From positions 1 to 24,342 of the forward strand of contig MSXM01000008.1 in assembly GCA_002083565.1 (NCBI GenBank): DNA of 24,342 nucleotides, in the 5' to 3' direction. The translations under genes were made by a program, and so were the position numbers. The notes under the pieces were generated by a model that made no database searches, had not been told where the DNA came from, and saw nothing but the letters and a program-made list of their open reading frames with translations. How positions within the stretch are numbered: the stretch's first letter is position 1; each line of letters opens with the position of its first letter. The DNA is from Nitrospira sp. ST-bin4 (GTDB lineage: Bacteria; Nitrospirota; Nitrospiria; Nitrospirales; Nitrospiraceae). Shown here piece after piece: positions 1 to 6,961 of the stretch.

Positions 1-518
1 TTGTTCACTTCTTGTAGGTACATGGCGATGCGCTCGGTTCCGTACGTAATCTCGCCCGTGATGGGACTCAATTCAATGCCGCCGATTTCTTGAAAGTACG
101 TGAACTGCGTGATTTCCATGCCATCCAGCCGCACTTCCCATCCCAGCCCCCAGGCACCCAACGTCGGCGACTCCCAGTCATCCTGAATGAAACGGATGTC
201 GTGCTGTTTTGGATTGATCCCCAAGCGCGACAAGCTTTCAAGATACAACTCCTGGATGTTGTCGGGAGCGGGCTTCAGCACCACTTGGTACTGATAGTAG
301 TGCTGCATGCGGTTTGGATTTTCACCGTAGCGCCCATCGGTGGGACGACGGCAGGGTTGCGCATAAGCGGCGCGCCAGGGTTCCGGTCCCAGCGACCGGA
401 GAAAGGTCGCTGGATGGAATGTGCCGGCTCCCATCTCCATATCGTAGGGCTGATGAATGACACAGCCACGATCGGCCCAAAATTGGTGCAGGGTAAGTAT
501 CAAATCTTGATAATTCAC
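1..518 (-). CDS. glyQ: Glycyl-tRNA synthetase alpha subunit, N-terminal part
   Basis: The gene runs off the left edge, leaving about 172 of the usual 290-300 residues. The product is the catalytic alpha chain of the bacterial alpha2beta2 glycyl-tRNA synthetase, which charges tRNA-Gly in the cytoplasm. The translation opens MNYQDLILTLHQFW and contains DRGCVIHQPYDMEMGAGTFH, EPWRAAYAQPCRRPTDGRYG, NRMQHYYQYQVVLKP and DDWESPTLGAWGLGWEVR, all hallmark GlyQ segments. The start is a GTG at 518-516. An in-frame TAG five codons upstream (533-531) and the family N-terminus leave no alternative. Only a weak GGA lies before the start. A TTGACA at 611-606 could be a -35 element but has no good -10. The beta subunit gene (glyS) would be expected further left. 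Confidence 0.96.
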   Translation of the reverse strand, partial: MNYQDLILTLHQFWADRGCVIHQPYDMEMGAGTFHPATFLRSLGPEPWRAAYAQPCRRPTDGRYGENPNRMQHYYQYQVVLKPAPDNIQELYLESLSRLGINPKQHDIRFIQDDWESPTLGAWGLGWEVRLDGMEITQFTYFQEIGGIELSPITGEITYGTERIAMYLQEVN

Positions 519-542
519 GGCAGGTCCAACCTAGACGGGAGA

Positions 543-560
543 AATAAACGACAGTTTATT
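543..560. repeat. Inverted repeat in the glyQ leader
   Basis: AATAAACGACAGTTTATT is a perfect 7-bp inverted repeat around a 4-base centre, ending 25 bases before the glyQ GTG. It is AT-rich in an otherwise GC-rich region. It could be an operator or a weak leader hairpin. Nothing in the sequence identifies a binding protein. Confidence 0.4.
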
Positions 561-795
561 CGGTTGCGCAAAGCGAGGGGCAAGCTAACAAGAATGCTTT
601 TCCCCTGTCAAGCAACATTCCCTCTGTGATCAATAGTTTGCAAATAGCTTCGCCTAGGAGTTGCGCAACTCGAATGGACAGTGCAGAGGAAGGCCCATCA
701 TCATCGGAATGCATCAGGGCTTGACAGAAGAGAACGACTTGACCTATTGTTATTATTGTTGACAAACTAACTCATAATTACATTCCATCGCACCA

Positions 796-1230
796 ATGAA
801 ACTGTCGAAGAAAAGCGAATATGGACTCCGCGCCCTTCTTGAATTGACGCTGGCCCATGGAACGGCCACATTACAACGCCAGGACATTGCCGCTCGCCAG
901 CACATCCCGATTGAATTCCTAGAGCAAATTCTGCTCGCACTGAAGCGAGCCGGCCTCCTTTCAAGCCGGCGAGGCGCGAAAGGGGGCTACACCCTGATCA
1001 AGCAACCGAAAGATATTTCGCTCGGCCATGTGATTCGTATTCTTGACGGCCCCCTTGCGCCGATCGGCTGCGTCAGCAAGACCGCGTACCAAAAATGCAG
1101 TGATTGCCCTTACGCCAATAAGACGCAGTGCCCCGTGCAGCACGTCATGGGCGCCGTACGGGACGCGATTGCCGATATCCTGGATAACTACTCACTGGCT
1201 GATTTCGCGTCAGGCCATCGCAAAACGTAA
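796..1230 (+). CDS. Rrf2-family transcriptional regulator with a four-cysteine cluster
   Basis: This 144-residue protein has the normal Rrf2 length. It starts MKLSKKSEYGLRALLELTLA and has the winged-helix core IPIEFLEQILLALKRAGLLSSRRGAKGGY (about residues 37-65), the Rrf2 DNA-binding signature. Cysteines 92, 101, 104 and 112 sit in the region where IscR and NsrR bind an iron-sulfur cluster. Their C-x8-C-x2-C-x7-C spacing differs from the C-x5-C-x5-C of IscR and NsrR, so a cluster or thiol sensor is plausible but the signal is not determined. No clear ribosome binding site precedes the ATG, which the family N-terminus supports. It ends 6 bases before a TauE/SafE exporter, its likely target. 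CymR-type Rrf2 members that control cysteine and sulfur genes are one model. Confidence 0.93.
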   Translation: MKLSKKSEYGLRALLELTLAHGTATLQRQDIAARQHIPIEFLEQILLALKRAGLLSSRRGAKGGYTLIKQPKDISLGHVIRILDGPLAPIGCVSKTAYQKCSDCPYANKTQCPVQHVMGAVRDAIADILDNYSLADFASGHRKT

Positions 1231-1236
1231 CGAACC

Positions 1237-2070
1237 ATGGACCTGCTCGTTCTCGTATCGATCACATTCATCGCAGCAGCCGTCAACGGCGCGCTGGGGT
1301 ACGGATTTTCCTCAATCACAGTCCCTGTCGCACTGCTGTTCTATACCAATCGGATTCTGAATCCAGCGCTAGTCCTGATCGAACTGGTGATCAATAGCTA
1401 CGTCCTGTTCATCAATCGGGCCAGTATTCCACATATCTGGAAGCGAGTGGCGCCGATTCTGATCGGCCTGGCTATCGGTGTCGCCATCGGCAGCTATATC
1501 TTGTCATTGGTCCATCCTGCCTGGGTCAAGTTCGTCACGTATTTTTTTCTGCTGCCGCTGATTCTCCTCCAAGCCGCCGGCATCCGAAAACCGATTAAGG
1601 CTGAACGCGCCATCGCCATCCCATTTGGGGTGGGAATCGGCACCCTCTATTCCGTCACGACGATTTCCGGGCCTCCGCTCGCGTTGCTGTTCAATAATCA
1701 AGGCTACGCCAAGCAGGATTTCCGGGCTGCGCTCGGCGTCATTCGCGCCGCTGAATCCTCTATGACCGCCATCGCCTACGGCATCATCGGCTTCTATAGC
1801 GCCGGCAGCATAGAGATCATTCCCTATATTGTTCCCAGTGTCCTCCTGGGTATTCCGCTCGGCAGCTACCTCATTCGCTGGATGGATCCTGAAACATTCA
1901 GACGGATCTGCATGGCATTCGATGCACTCGTGGTGGCGTTTGGGCTGTCACGAGTATTAGTCGAGCTCAATCTCGCTTCTGCATTGACAACCTACAGCAT
2001 TCTATCGATTGTCATCCTATTGAATGCGTATCTGCTATACCGTTTTTTCAGAGAGCGCCCGCCGCCATAG
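1237..2070 (+). CDS. TauE/SafE-family sulfite or sulfonate exporter-like membrane protein
   Basis: This 277-residue integral membrane protein has about eight hydrophobic segments. The first begins at MDLLVLVSITFIAAAVNGALGYGFSS, whose GALGYGFSSITVP resembles the glycine-rich TauE/SafE (UPF0721) repeat. The second half-repeat is GVGIGTLYSVTTISGPPLALL, about residues 131-151. Family members move sulfite, sulfoacetate or other small organic anions across the inner membrane. The ATG lies 6 bases after the Rrf2 stop, so the two genes very likely share a transcript. The pairing with an Rrf2 regulator points to sulfur stress or assimilation, but the substrate cannot be read from the sequence. The last residues (RFFRERPPP) form a basic, cytoplasmic-looking tail. 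Confidence 0.9.
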   Translation: MDLLVLVSITFIAAAVNGALGYGFSSITVPVALLFYTNRILNPALVLIELVINSYVLFINRASIPHIWKRVAPILIGLAIGVAIGSYILSLVHPAWVKFVTYFFLLPLILLQAAGIRKPIKAERAIAIPFGVGIGTLYSVTTISGPPLALLFNNQGYAKQDFRAALGVIRAAESSMTAIAYGIIGFYSAGSIEIIPYIVPSVLLGIPLGSYLIRWMDPETFRRICMAFDALVVAFGLSRVLVELNLASALTTYSILSIVILLNAYLLYRFFRERPPP

Positions 2071-2354
2071 ATCTATTCGCCACCAGGGCTCCAAATTGAT
2101 TTGAGTCCGGCACTTTTTTCCCTTCGCCGCCCTTGACATCCTCGCCAAAACTACTTTCTGTAGTGCCTGCCTGGAAAACCATACACTAGCAATTGTTTGA
2201 TTTTCTTCGCGCTTCACGCCCCTCTCTCAACGATGAATCCTACACCCTTCACACAATACACCTGCACTCGCCAGGTCGAAGTCAAACTCCGCTATTCATA
2301 AGCACTTTCCAATCACCTCCATCAGGCATAGCCCTTGCTCATCCACCCCTGAGA

Positions 2355-2756
2355 ATGAAAAACTTAACTGACATTAATTTTCAGAAATCGATCATTGGTC
2401 TGGCCTGTTCGATCACCTTGAGTGTCCTGTTCCTCTCCCTCTCAGGTTGCGGATCAGGAGGCGCTGGGGAACCAACGATTTCTACAACCTCCACCGCAAG
2501 TGGAGCCACGGCAACTTTGGCCTGGAATCCGGTGCAGCCCCAACCGGGGGAACCATCAATCCTTGGCTATTACATCCACTATGGGAGACAATCCTCGGGC
2601 CAACCTGGCTCCTGTTCCTATGAAGACAGCATCTTCGTGATGACCTCAACTGGAACAGTAACAAGGCTGGAAGCCGGCAGCCGCTATTACTTTGCGGTGA
2701 GTGCCTATAATGGCGTTGAAGGTGCCTGCTCAAACGAGGTCTTCACCGATACGTAA
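2355..2756 (+). CDS. Small lipoprotein with one fibronectin type III domain
   Basis: I place the start at ATG 2355 (MKNLTDINFQ), giving 133 residues. The in-frame open stretch back to 2193 is not protein-like and would put 54 residues in front of a signal peptide. The N-terminus has a hydrophobic core (SIIGLACSITLSVLFLSL) and a lipobox LSGC, with the lipidated Cys at 32. Residues about 48-133 read as a single FN3-like beta sandwich: ATLAWNPV, ILGYYIHYG, RLEAGSRYYFAVSAYNG, ACSNEVF. The protein is probably anchored in the inner or outer membrane facing the periplasm or cell surface. No enzymatic domain is present, so a structural or binding role is inferred. Ribosome binding is weak (only GAG just before the ATG). 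Confidence 0.8.
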   Translation: MKNLTDINFQKSIIGLACSITLSVLFLSLSGCGSGGAGEPTISTTSTASGATATLAWNPVQPQPGEPSILGYYIHYGRQSSGQPGSCSYEDSIFVMTSTGTVTRLEAGSRYYFAVSAYNGVEGACSNEVFTDT

Positions 2757-2813
2757 CACGGCGCCTCAGAGATTTCCCTCAGTCATTTCCTCGCAATTTC
2801 CCATTACTCTTCA

Positions 2814-2842
2814 TTGACTCACTCCAACTGATTTGTTAGCCT
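2814..2842 (+). promoter_or_regulatory. Possible sigma-70 promoter of transketolase
   Basis: TTGACT at 2814-2819 is followed 17 bases later by TAGCCT at 2837-2842. The -35 matches 5 of 6 consensus positions, the -10 only 3 of 6. The expected start would leave an RNA leader of about 80 bases before the ATG at 2928. Confidence 0.35.
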
Positions 2843-2927
2843 CAAGCCCCGCTGCGTTGTTATCAACAAGAAAGAACAAACACGCTCGACGCCACCCTTA
2901 GGCATCGATATCCCGAAAGGAGTTCTC

Positions 2928-4793
2928 ATGGCCGGCTCATTGGCTTCACCGGAATTACTGACAGCGCTTCAGAACAAAGCAACCCAACTCCGTATCGGGA
3001 GTGTGTTGGCCACCAGCGAAGCAGGAAGCGGCCATCCATCCAGTTGTTGTTCCGCCGCCGACATTGTGGCGGCACTCTTCTTTTCCGTCATGCGATACGA
3101 CCCGAAAAATCCGAAAGCACCCAACAGCGATCGGTTCGTGCTCTCTAAAGGCCATGCCGCGCCCCTTCTCTATGCCGCCTGGGCAGAGGCAGGACTGTTC
3201 CCGGCCAGTGACCTGTTGAAACTGCGCACCCTGGCGTCAGATCTGGAGGGACATCCGACTCCCCGCCTGCCGTTTGTGGATATGGCGACTGGCTCATTGG
3301 GACAAGGCCTCCCGGTTGGTATCGGCATCGCGCTGAACGCACAGTTTGTCGACAAACTGGATCACCGAACCTATGTCTTAATGGGAGATGGAGAATCTGT
3401 CGAGGGATCGGTGTGGGAATCCGCTGAGCTCGCGCGCCATCACGGATTAGACAGCCTCTGCGCAATCATCGATATCAATCGGCTCGGTCAAAGTGATCCC
3501 ACCATGCTCCAACATGATATGGAAGCCTACCGCGCACGGTGGACCGGCTTCGGCTGGCAGGCATTGATTGTGGACGGACACGATCTTTCAGCTCTGCTCG
3601 CAGCCTTCGACACCGCGGCAAATACAAAGGGGAAGCCGACCGTGCTCCTTGCCAAGACCTTCAAAGGCAAGGGGATCTCCTTCATGGAGAACCATCCGAG
3701 CTGGCATGGGAAGCCCATTCCTAAAGGAGAGGAAACCCAAAAAGCTATCGCTGAACTGAACCAGCAGCTCAAGCAGAGCAGTATCTCCGTGGCAATCAAG
3801 AAGCCGGCGTCGACGGCACCGACAACCTCTCCGGTCAACCCGCTCCCGGTATCGCCCTACAAAACTGGCGACGCTGTCGCAACGCGCGAAGCCTTCGGCG
3901 TCGCGCTGGAAGCACTCGGTTCGGCAAACCCCTCGGTGGTTGCCCTCGATGCAGACGTTAAGAACTCTACCTATACCGACAAGTTCGGCAAAAAGTTTCC
4001 AACCCGGTTCTTTGAAAACTTTATCGCCGAGCAAAACATGCTGGGCGCTGCGGCCGGACTTGCAGCCTGCGGAAAAATCCCTTTCGTCGCCACCTTTGCC
4101 GCATTCTTTACCCGCGCATACGACTTCATCCGTATGGCTGCCATCAGCGGATCGAACCTCAAACTCGTCGGCACCCACGTGGGCGTGAGCATCGGGGAAG
4201 ACGGCCCGTCCCAGATGGGCCTGGAAGATATCGCCATGATGGCGGCGCAGCCGGGCGTCACAGTGCTCTACCCTTCCGACGCCACCTGCACCTATCGCCT
4301 GGTCGAAGCAGCGGCCAATCACAAAGGGATGGTCTACCTGCGCGCCGGCAGACCAAAGAGTCCCGTGCTCTACGGACCGGAGGAGCGGTTCGCAATCGGC
4401 GGCAGCAAGGTACTCCGCCAGAGCGCATCGGATGTGCTCACCATCGTCGCCGCCGGGGTGACCCTGTTCGAAGCATTGAAAGCCCACGACCAGTTGAAGG
4501 CATCCGGCATCCACGTGCGTGTCATCGATCTCTACAGCATCGTCCCGATCGACCGCACCACGTTGCTGGACAGCGCCAGATCCACCCACGGCCGCATGCT
4601 CACGGTCGAAGACCATTATGCCCACGGAGGACTGGGGGATGCCGTGCTCAGCGCGGTCGGACCGGAAGGAATCAAGGTCCACAAGCTCGCGGTGCGCGTG
4701 ATTCCGCACAGCGGGAAGCCGGAAGAACTTGTCGATCACTTCGGCATCGGCACACGATCGATCGTCGAGGCAGTGAAACAGATCGCCAAGTAG
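2928..4793 (+). CDS. tkt: Transketolase, single-chain animal-like type
   Basis: The enzyme moves two-carbon ketol units between sugar phosphates in the pentose phosphate and Calvin pathways, using thiamine diphosphate and a divalent metal. It has 621 residues, close to human transketolase (about 623) and shorter than typical bacterial TktA (about 660). GSGHP with His36, KGHA with His76, and EGHPTP are substrate-site motifs. The cofactor-binding GDGE at 153-156 leads to IDIN at about 181-184. The stretch INRLGQSDP, GHDLSALLAAF and KTFKGKGI to SWHGKPIPK closely follows the animal enzyme. A proline/threonine/serine-rich linker (about residues 285-310) separates the pyrophosphate-binding half from the pyrimidine half, where AEQNM carries the catalytic Glu. 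AAAGGAG five bases before ATG 2928 fixes the start. It appears monocistronic. Confidence 0.96.
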   Translation: MAGSLASPELLTALQNKATQLRIGSVLATSEAGSGHPSSCCSAADIVAALFFSVMRYDPKNPKAPNSDRFVLSKGHAAPLLYAAWAEAGLFPASDLLKLRTLASDLEGHPTPRLPFVDMATGSLGQGLPVGIGIALNAQFVDKLDHRTYVLMGDGESVEGSVWESAELARHHGLDSLCAIIDINRLGQSDPTMLQHDMEAYRARWTGFGWQALIVDGHDLSALLAAFDTAANTKGKPTVLLAKTFKGKGISFMENHPSWHGKPIPKGEETQKAIAELNQQLKQSSISVAIKKPASTAPTTSPVNPLPVSPYKTGDAVATREAFGVALEALGSANPSVVALDADVKNSTYTDKFGKKFPTRFFENFIAEQNMLGAAAGLAACGKIPFVATFAAFFTRAYDFIRMAAISGSNLKLVGTHVGVSIGEDGPSQMGLEDIAMMAAQPGVTVLYPSDATCTYRLVEAAANHKGMVYLRAGRPKSPVLYGPEERFAIGGSKVLRQSASDVLTIVAAGVTLFEALKAHDQLKASGIHVRVIDLYSIVPIDRTTLLDSARSTHGRMLTVEDHYAHGGLGDAVLSAVGPEGIKVHKLAVRVIPHSGKPEELVDHFGIGTRSIVEAVKQIAK

Positions 4794-5233
4794 CTGCCCG
4801 TCCGCCGTCGTTCTCCCCGCTCAAGCTCTATGAGGCCCGCTGTGCCCGCACGCTTTGCGTCGTGGATACAGCGGCTCAATGAGACACATACATTTCCCGG
4901 CTTAGCCCGCATTATTCATGACGGTTCGTTGCGAAATCGCCAAGCCGCGTCGTGAGACCGGCGCGCGGAGCCCTGAGGATCTGAGGCGTACTCGTGCAGT
5001 ACGTTGAAGATCTGAGGGGCGAGCCCGCTGGCCGTAGGCTGGTCGGAACAGCGGATCGGCGATTGCAGCAGAAGTGCTCATGAATAATGCGGGCTAGAAG
5101 CCACGCACTGTGAGACAGTCCTCCTTTCCGTCACACACTCGCCTCGCTGAGCGGGCAAAGCAGGCTTCACGAGAGCCTGCACGTGGCCCACGTTCCAACA
5201 CCCCTCACCTCGCATGAATAACAAAAGTTACTT
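4794..5233. other. Gene-free stretch between transketolase and nirK
   Basis: No credible gene is visible on either strand. The stretch holds the 194-bp inverted-repeat element described separately. Its first 100 bases include a weak CGCTGT/ACAGCG inverted repeat (4838-4843 and 4868-4873) with no T-run, so it is not a convincing transketolase terminator. Confidence 0.7.
4903..5096. mobile_element. MITE-like element with perfect 19-bp terminal inverted repeats
   Basis: The left end TAGCCCGCATTATTCATGA (4903-4921) is repeated exactly in inverted orientation at 5078-5096. Just inside, the arms share a second imperfect inverted match, AATCGCC-A-CCGC. The outer TA on both ends would fit the TA target duplication of IS630/Tc1-mariner-type elements. 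The interior contains two copies of GATCTGAGG and a small GTACT/AGTAC stem, and no open frame large enough for a transposase. Size, ends and lack of coding fit a non-autonomous MITE or a large REP-type palindrome. Whether it recurs elsewhere in the genome cannot be seen from this window. Confidence 0.7.
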
Positions 5234-5236
5234 TTG
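5222..5236. promoter_or_regulatory. Palindromic operator candidate overlapping the nirK -35 box
   Basis: CAAAAGTTACTTTTG is a perfect 7+1+7 palindrome whose right arm overlaps the first three bases of the -35 element (5234-5239). A bound protein here would block RNA polymerase, so repression is the simplest reading. The sequence is not the textbook FNR (TTGATnnnnATCAA) or NsrR site. The regulator is unknown. Confidence 0.5.
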
Positions 5237-5262
5237 ACATCATCTGCACCCCGTACTATACT
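5234..5262 (+). promoter_or_regulatory. Strong sigma-70 promoter of nirK
   Basis: TTGACA (5234-5239), a 17-base spacer and TATACT (5257-5262) make a near-consensus promoter, the best in the window. Transcription should begin near 5269, giving a leader of about 85 bases that contains an 8-bp palindrome GTGATCAC at 5302-5309. Confidence 0.8.
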
Positions 5263-5354
5263 CATCAGGTTTTTAGCCAACAAAGACGTTCGCACTCATC
5301 GGTGATCACGTGAGGCGCGGGCTCATTCACAACCATTCAGGGAGGAGGACGCGG

Positions 5355-6302
5355 ATGAGGAGATTACAGCTACCCCAGACCGCTGCGATGGCAGGCATCA
5401 CAGCCATGGCATTGACAGGCATGCTGGGGCTTTCGACCACACTACAGGCGAAGACGCATGACGTGAAATTCACCGCGATGGAAACCGAGATTGTCGTCGA
5501 AGGCACCGGCGAAAAGTACAAGGCCTGGACCTTCAACGGACAAATGCCGGGGCCCGTGGTCCGCGTGACAGAAGGCGACACGGTCAACTTCACGCTTGAC
5601 AATCCGAAGACGAACTTCTTCGGACACTCGATGGACTTTCACGCTGCGGAAATCGACTTCTTAAAGAACTACCGCGAGATCAAGCCGGGCCAAACCATTC
5701 AATACACTTTTGTGGCCAAGAAGCCGGGGGTGTTCTTCTATCACTGCGGCGCGCCGCCGATGATTCAGCATATTGCCCGTGGCATGTTCGGCGCCATCAT
5801 CGTGGACCCGAAGGATGCGAAGGTCTGGCCGAAGGCCGATCGGGAGTATCTCCTGGTCCAATCGGAATTCTGGAAGAATCCTGACGATGTCGGCGCGATG
5901 TTCGATCGTAAGTTCGATAACGTGGTCTTCAACGGCGGCATCTGGAAGTACCATCCGTTCTTCATCGGCGCGGCTCCGTTGGAAGCCAAGCCGAACGAGC
6001 GGGTGCGGTTCTACTTCGTGAACGCCGGCCCGAACGAATTCTCTTCATTGCATCCCATCGGCGAGATCTGGGACGCAGTCTATGAGAGCGGTAATCCGGC
6101 CAACAAGTTTGTAGGCGTCCAGACCTATGTCGTGGGACCTGGCAGCGCCGCCACGTTTGACCTAATTTCGGAATCACCGGGGGTCTATCCGATCGTGACG
6201 CACTCGCTGACCGCGGCGCTTCGTGGCGCCATTGCAGCCTTGACGATCACCCCGGTCGCCAAAGATGCGCCGTTGATGCCGTTGACCCCATGGAATCCGT
6301 AG
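5355..6302 (+). CDS. nirK: Copper-containing nitrite reductase (NO-forming)
   Basis: The enzyme reduces nitrite to nitric oxide in the periplasm. I start it at ATG 5355, six bases after GGGAGGAGG; the GTG at 5310 has no such site. The protein has 315 residues. An N-terminal signal peptide (MRRLQLPQTAAMAGITAMAL to LQA, about residues 1-32) precedes two cupredoxin domains. All expected ligands are present: type 1 copper His91, Cys131, His139 and Met144; type 2 copper His96, His130 and His283; catalytic Asp94 (HSMDFH) and His233 (SSLHPIG). There is no cytochrome or extra cupredoxin extension. A secreted truncated haemoglobin follows 70 bases downstream before any terminator. The best-known Nitrospira nitrite oxidisers carry similar nirK genes, which supports the taxonomic guess. 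A multicopper oxidase other than nitrite reductase is less likely given the two catalytic residues. Confidence 0.93.
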   Translation: MRRLQLPQTAAMAGITAMALTGMLGLSTTLQAKTHDVKFTAMETEIVVEGTGEKYKAWTFNGQMPGPVVRVTEGDTVNFTLDNPKTNFFGHSMDFHAAEIDFLKNYREIKPGQTIQYTFVAKKPGVFFYHCGAPPMIQHIARGMFGAIIVDPKDAKVWPKADREYLLVQSEFWKNPDDVGAMFDRKFDNVVFNGGIWKYHPFFIGAAPLEAKPNERVRFYFVNAGPNEFSSLHPIGEIWDAVYESGNPANKFVGVQTYVVGPGSAATFDLISESPGVYPIVTHSLTAALRGAIAALTITPVAKDAPLMPLTPWNP

Positions 6303-6372
6303 GCAACAACTGCCTCTTGCAGTGGATATGATCCGTCGTTCAGCACATTAACTAATGAAGAGGAGACCAACA

Positions 6373-6816
6373 ATGACTCGCACTTCGACAATGCTGGCGG
6401 TCGCGCTGTTTGCGACCGTTGTCAGCGCACCGGTACTCAGCATGGCTGCAGACACAAAGCCCTCGCTCTATGAACGGCTCGGAGGGACCGGTCCCATCAC
6501 GGCCGTCGTGGGGAAATTCGTCGCCAACGTGGCAGCCGACAAGCGGATCAATGGGTACTTCGCGAAGGCCGACATCCCCAACCTCAAGCGGCAGCTGGTC
6601 GATCAGGTGTGCCAAGCCAGCGGCGGTCCTTGCACCTACACGGGCAAGGATATGAAGACCACGCACCAAGGGATGAAGATCACGACAGCGGCGTTCAACG
6701 CGTTGGTTGAGGATCTCGTGGCAGCGCTCGATACCTTCAACGTCCCGGAGCAAGAGAAGAGTGAGTTGCTCAGCGTCTTGGGACCGATGAATAAAGATAT
6801 CGTCGAGGTCCCGTAG
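6373..6816 (+). CDS. Exported group 1 truncated haemoglobin
   Basis: This 147-residue protein consists of a signal peptide and a truncated globin. AAGAGGAG seven bases before ATG 6373 selects that start over the ATG at 6355, which itself overlaps the binding site. Residues 1-26 (MTRTSTMLAVALFATVVSAP, then VLSMAA) form a cleavable signal, so the globin is probably periplasmic. SLYERLGGTGPI at 31-42 is the standard group 1 N-terminus, GGPCTYTGKDMKTTHQGM covers the E-F region, and His98 is the expected proximal haem ligand. The B10 region reads GKFVANV, so the Tyr common at this place seems absent. Lying in the nirK transcript, it could bind or oxidise the nitric oxide that NirK makes, or carry oxygen. 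That role is inferred from context only. Confidence 0.9.
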   Translation: MTRTSTMLAVALFATVVSAPVLSMAADTKPSLYERLGGTGPITAVVGKFVANVAADKRINGYFAKADIPNLKRQLVDQVCQASGGPCTYTGKDMKTTHQGMKITTAAFNALVEDLVAALDTFNVPEQEKSELLSVLGPMNKDIVEVP

Positions 6817-6898
6817 AATCGCAGAACGCGTGGCGGGTCGTATATGAGCCAGCCACGCCGATCTGCAGAGCGGATCACATTTCTGGAGTACCGCACAA

Positions 6899-6928
6899 GG
6901 GCGGCAGACAACAGTCTGCCGCCCTTTT
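6899..6928 (+). terminator. Intrinsic terminator after the globin gene
   Basis: GGGCGGCAGAC (6899-6909) pairs perfectly with GTCTGCCGCCC (6914-6924) across an AACA loop and is followed by TTTT. This 11-bp GC-rich stem closes the nirK-globin unit and separates it from the next gene. A weaker stem, GCGTGGC/GCCACGC, lies just upstream at 6828-6834 and 6852-6858. Confidence 0.92.
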
Positions 6929-6961
6929 CAACACGTAGAAAGCAAGGATTCGTTGTTGGCT

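Noticed and set aside
2133..2162. TTGACA upstream of the lipoprotein gene
   Set aside because: No acceptable -10 lies 16-18 bases downstream, and the distance to the start is over 190 bases.
3588..4739. A 383-codon open frame antisense to the transketolase gene
   Set aside because: It is a shadow of the third-position GC bias in a well-supported gene. Its translation has no recognisable domain or ribosome binding site.
4838..4873. Possible transketolase terminator
   Set aside because: The stem is six pairs with a 24-base loop and no T-run.
5302..5309. GTGATCAC palindrome in the nirK leader as a CRP/FNR-type site
   Set aside because: Eight bases are too few to assign a family, and the place downstream of the start site is unusual for an activator.
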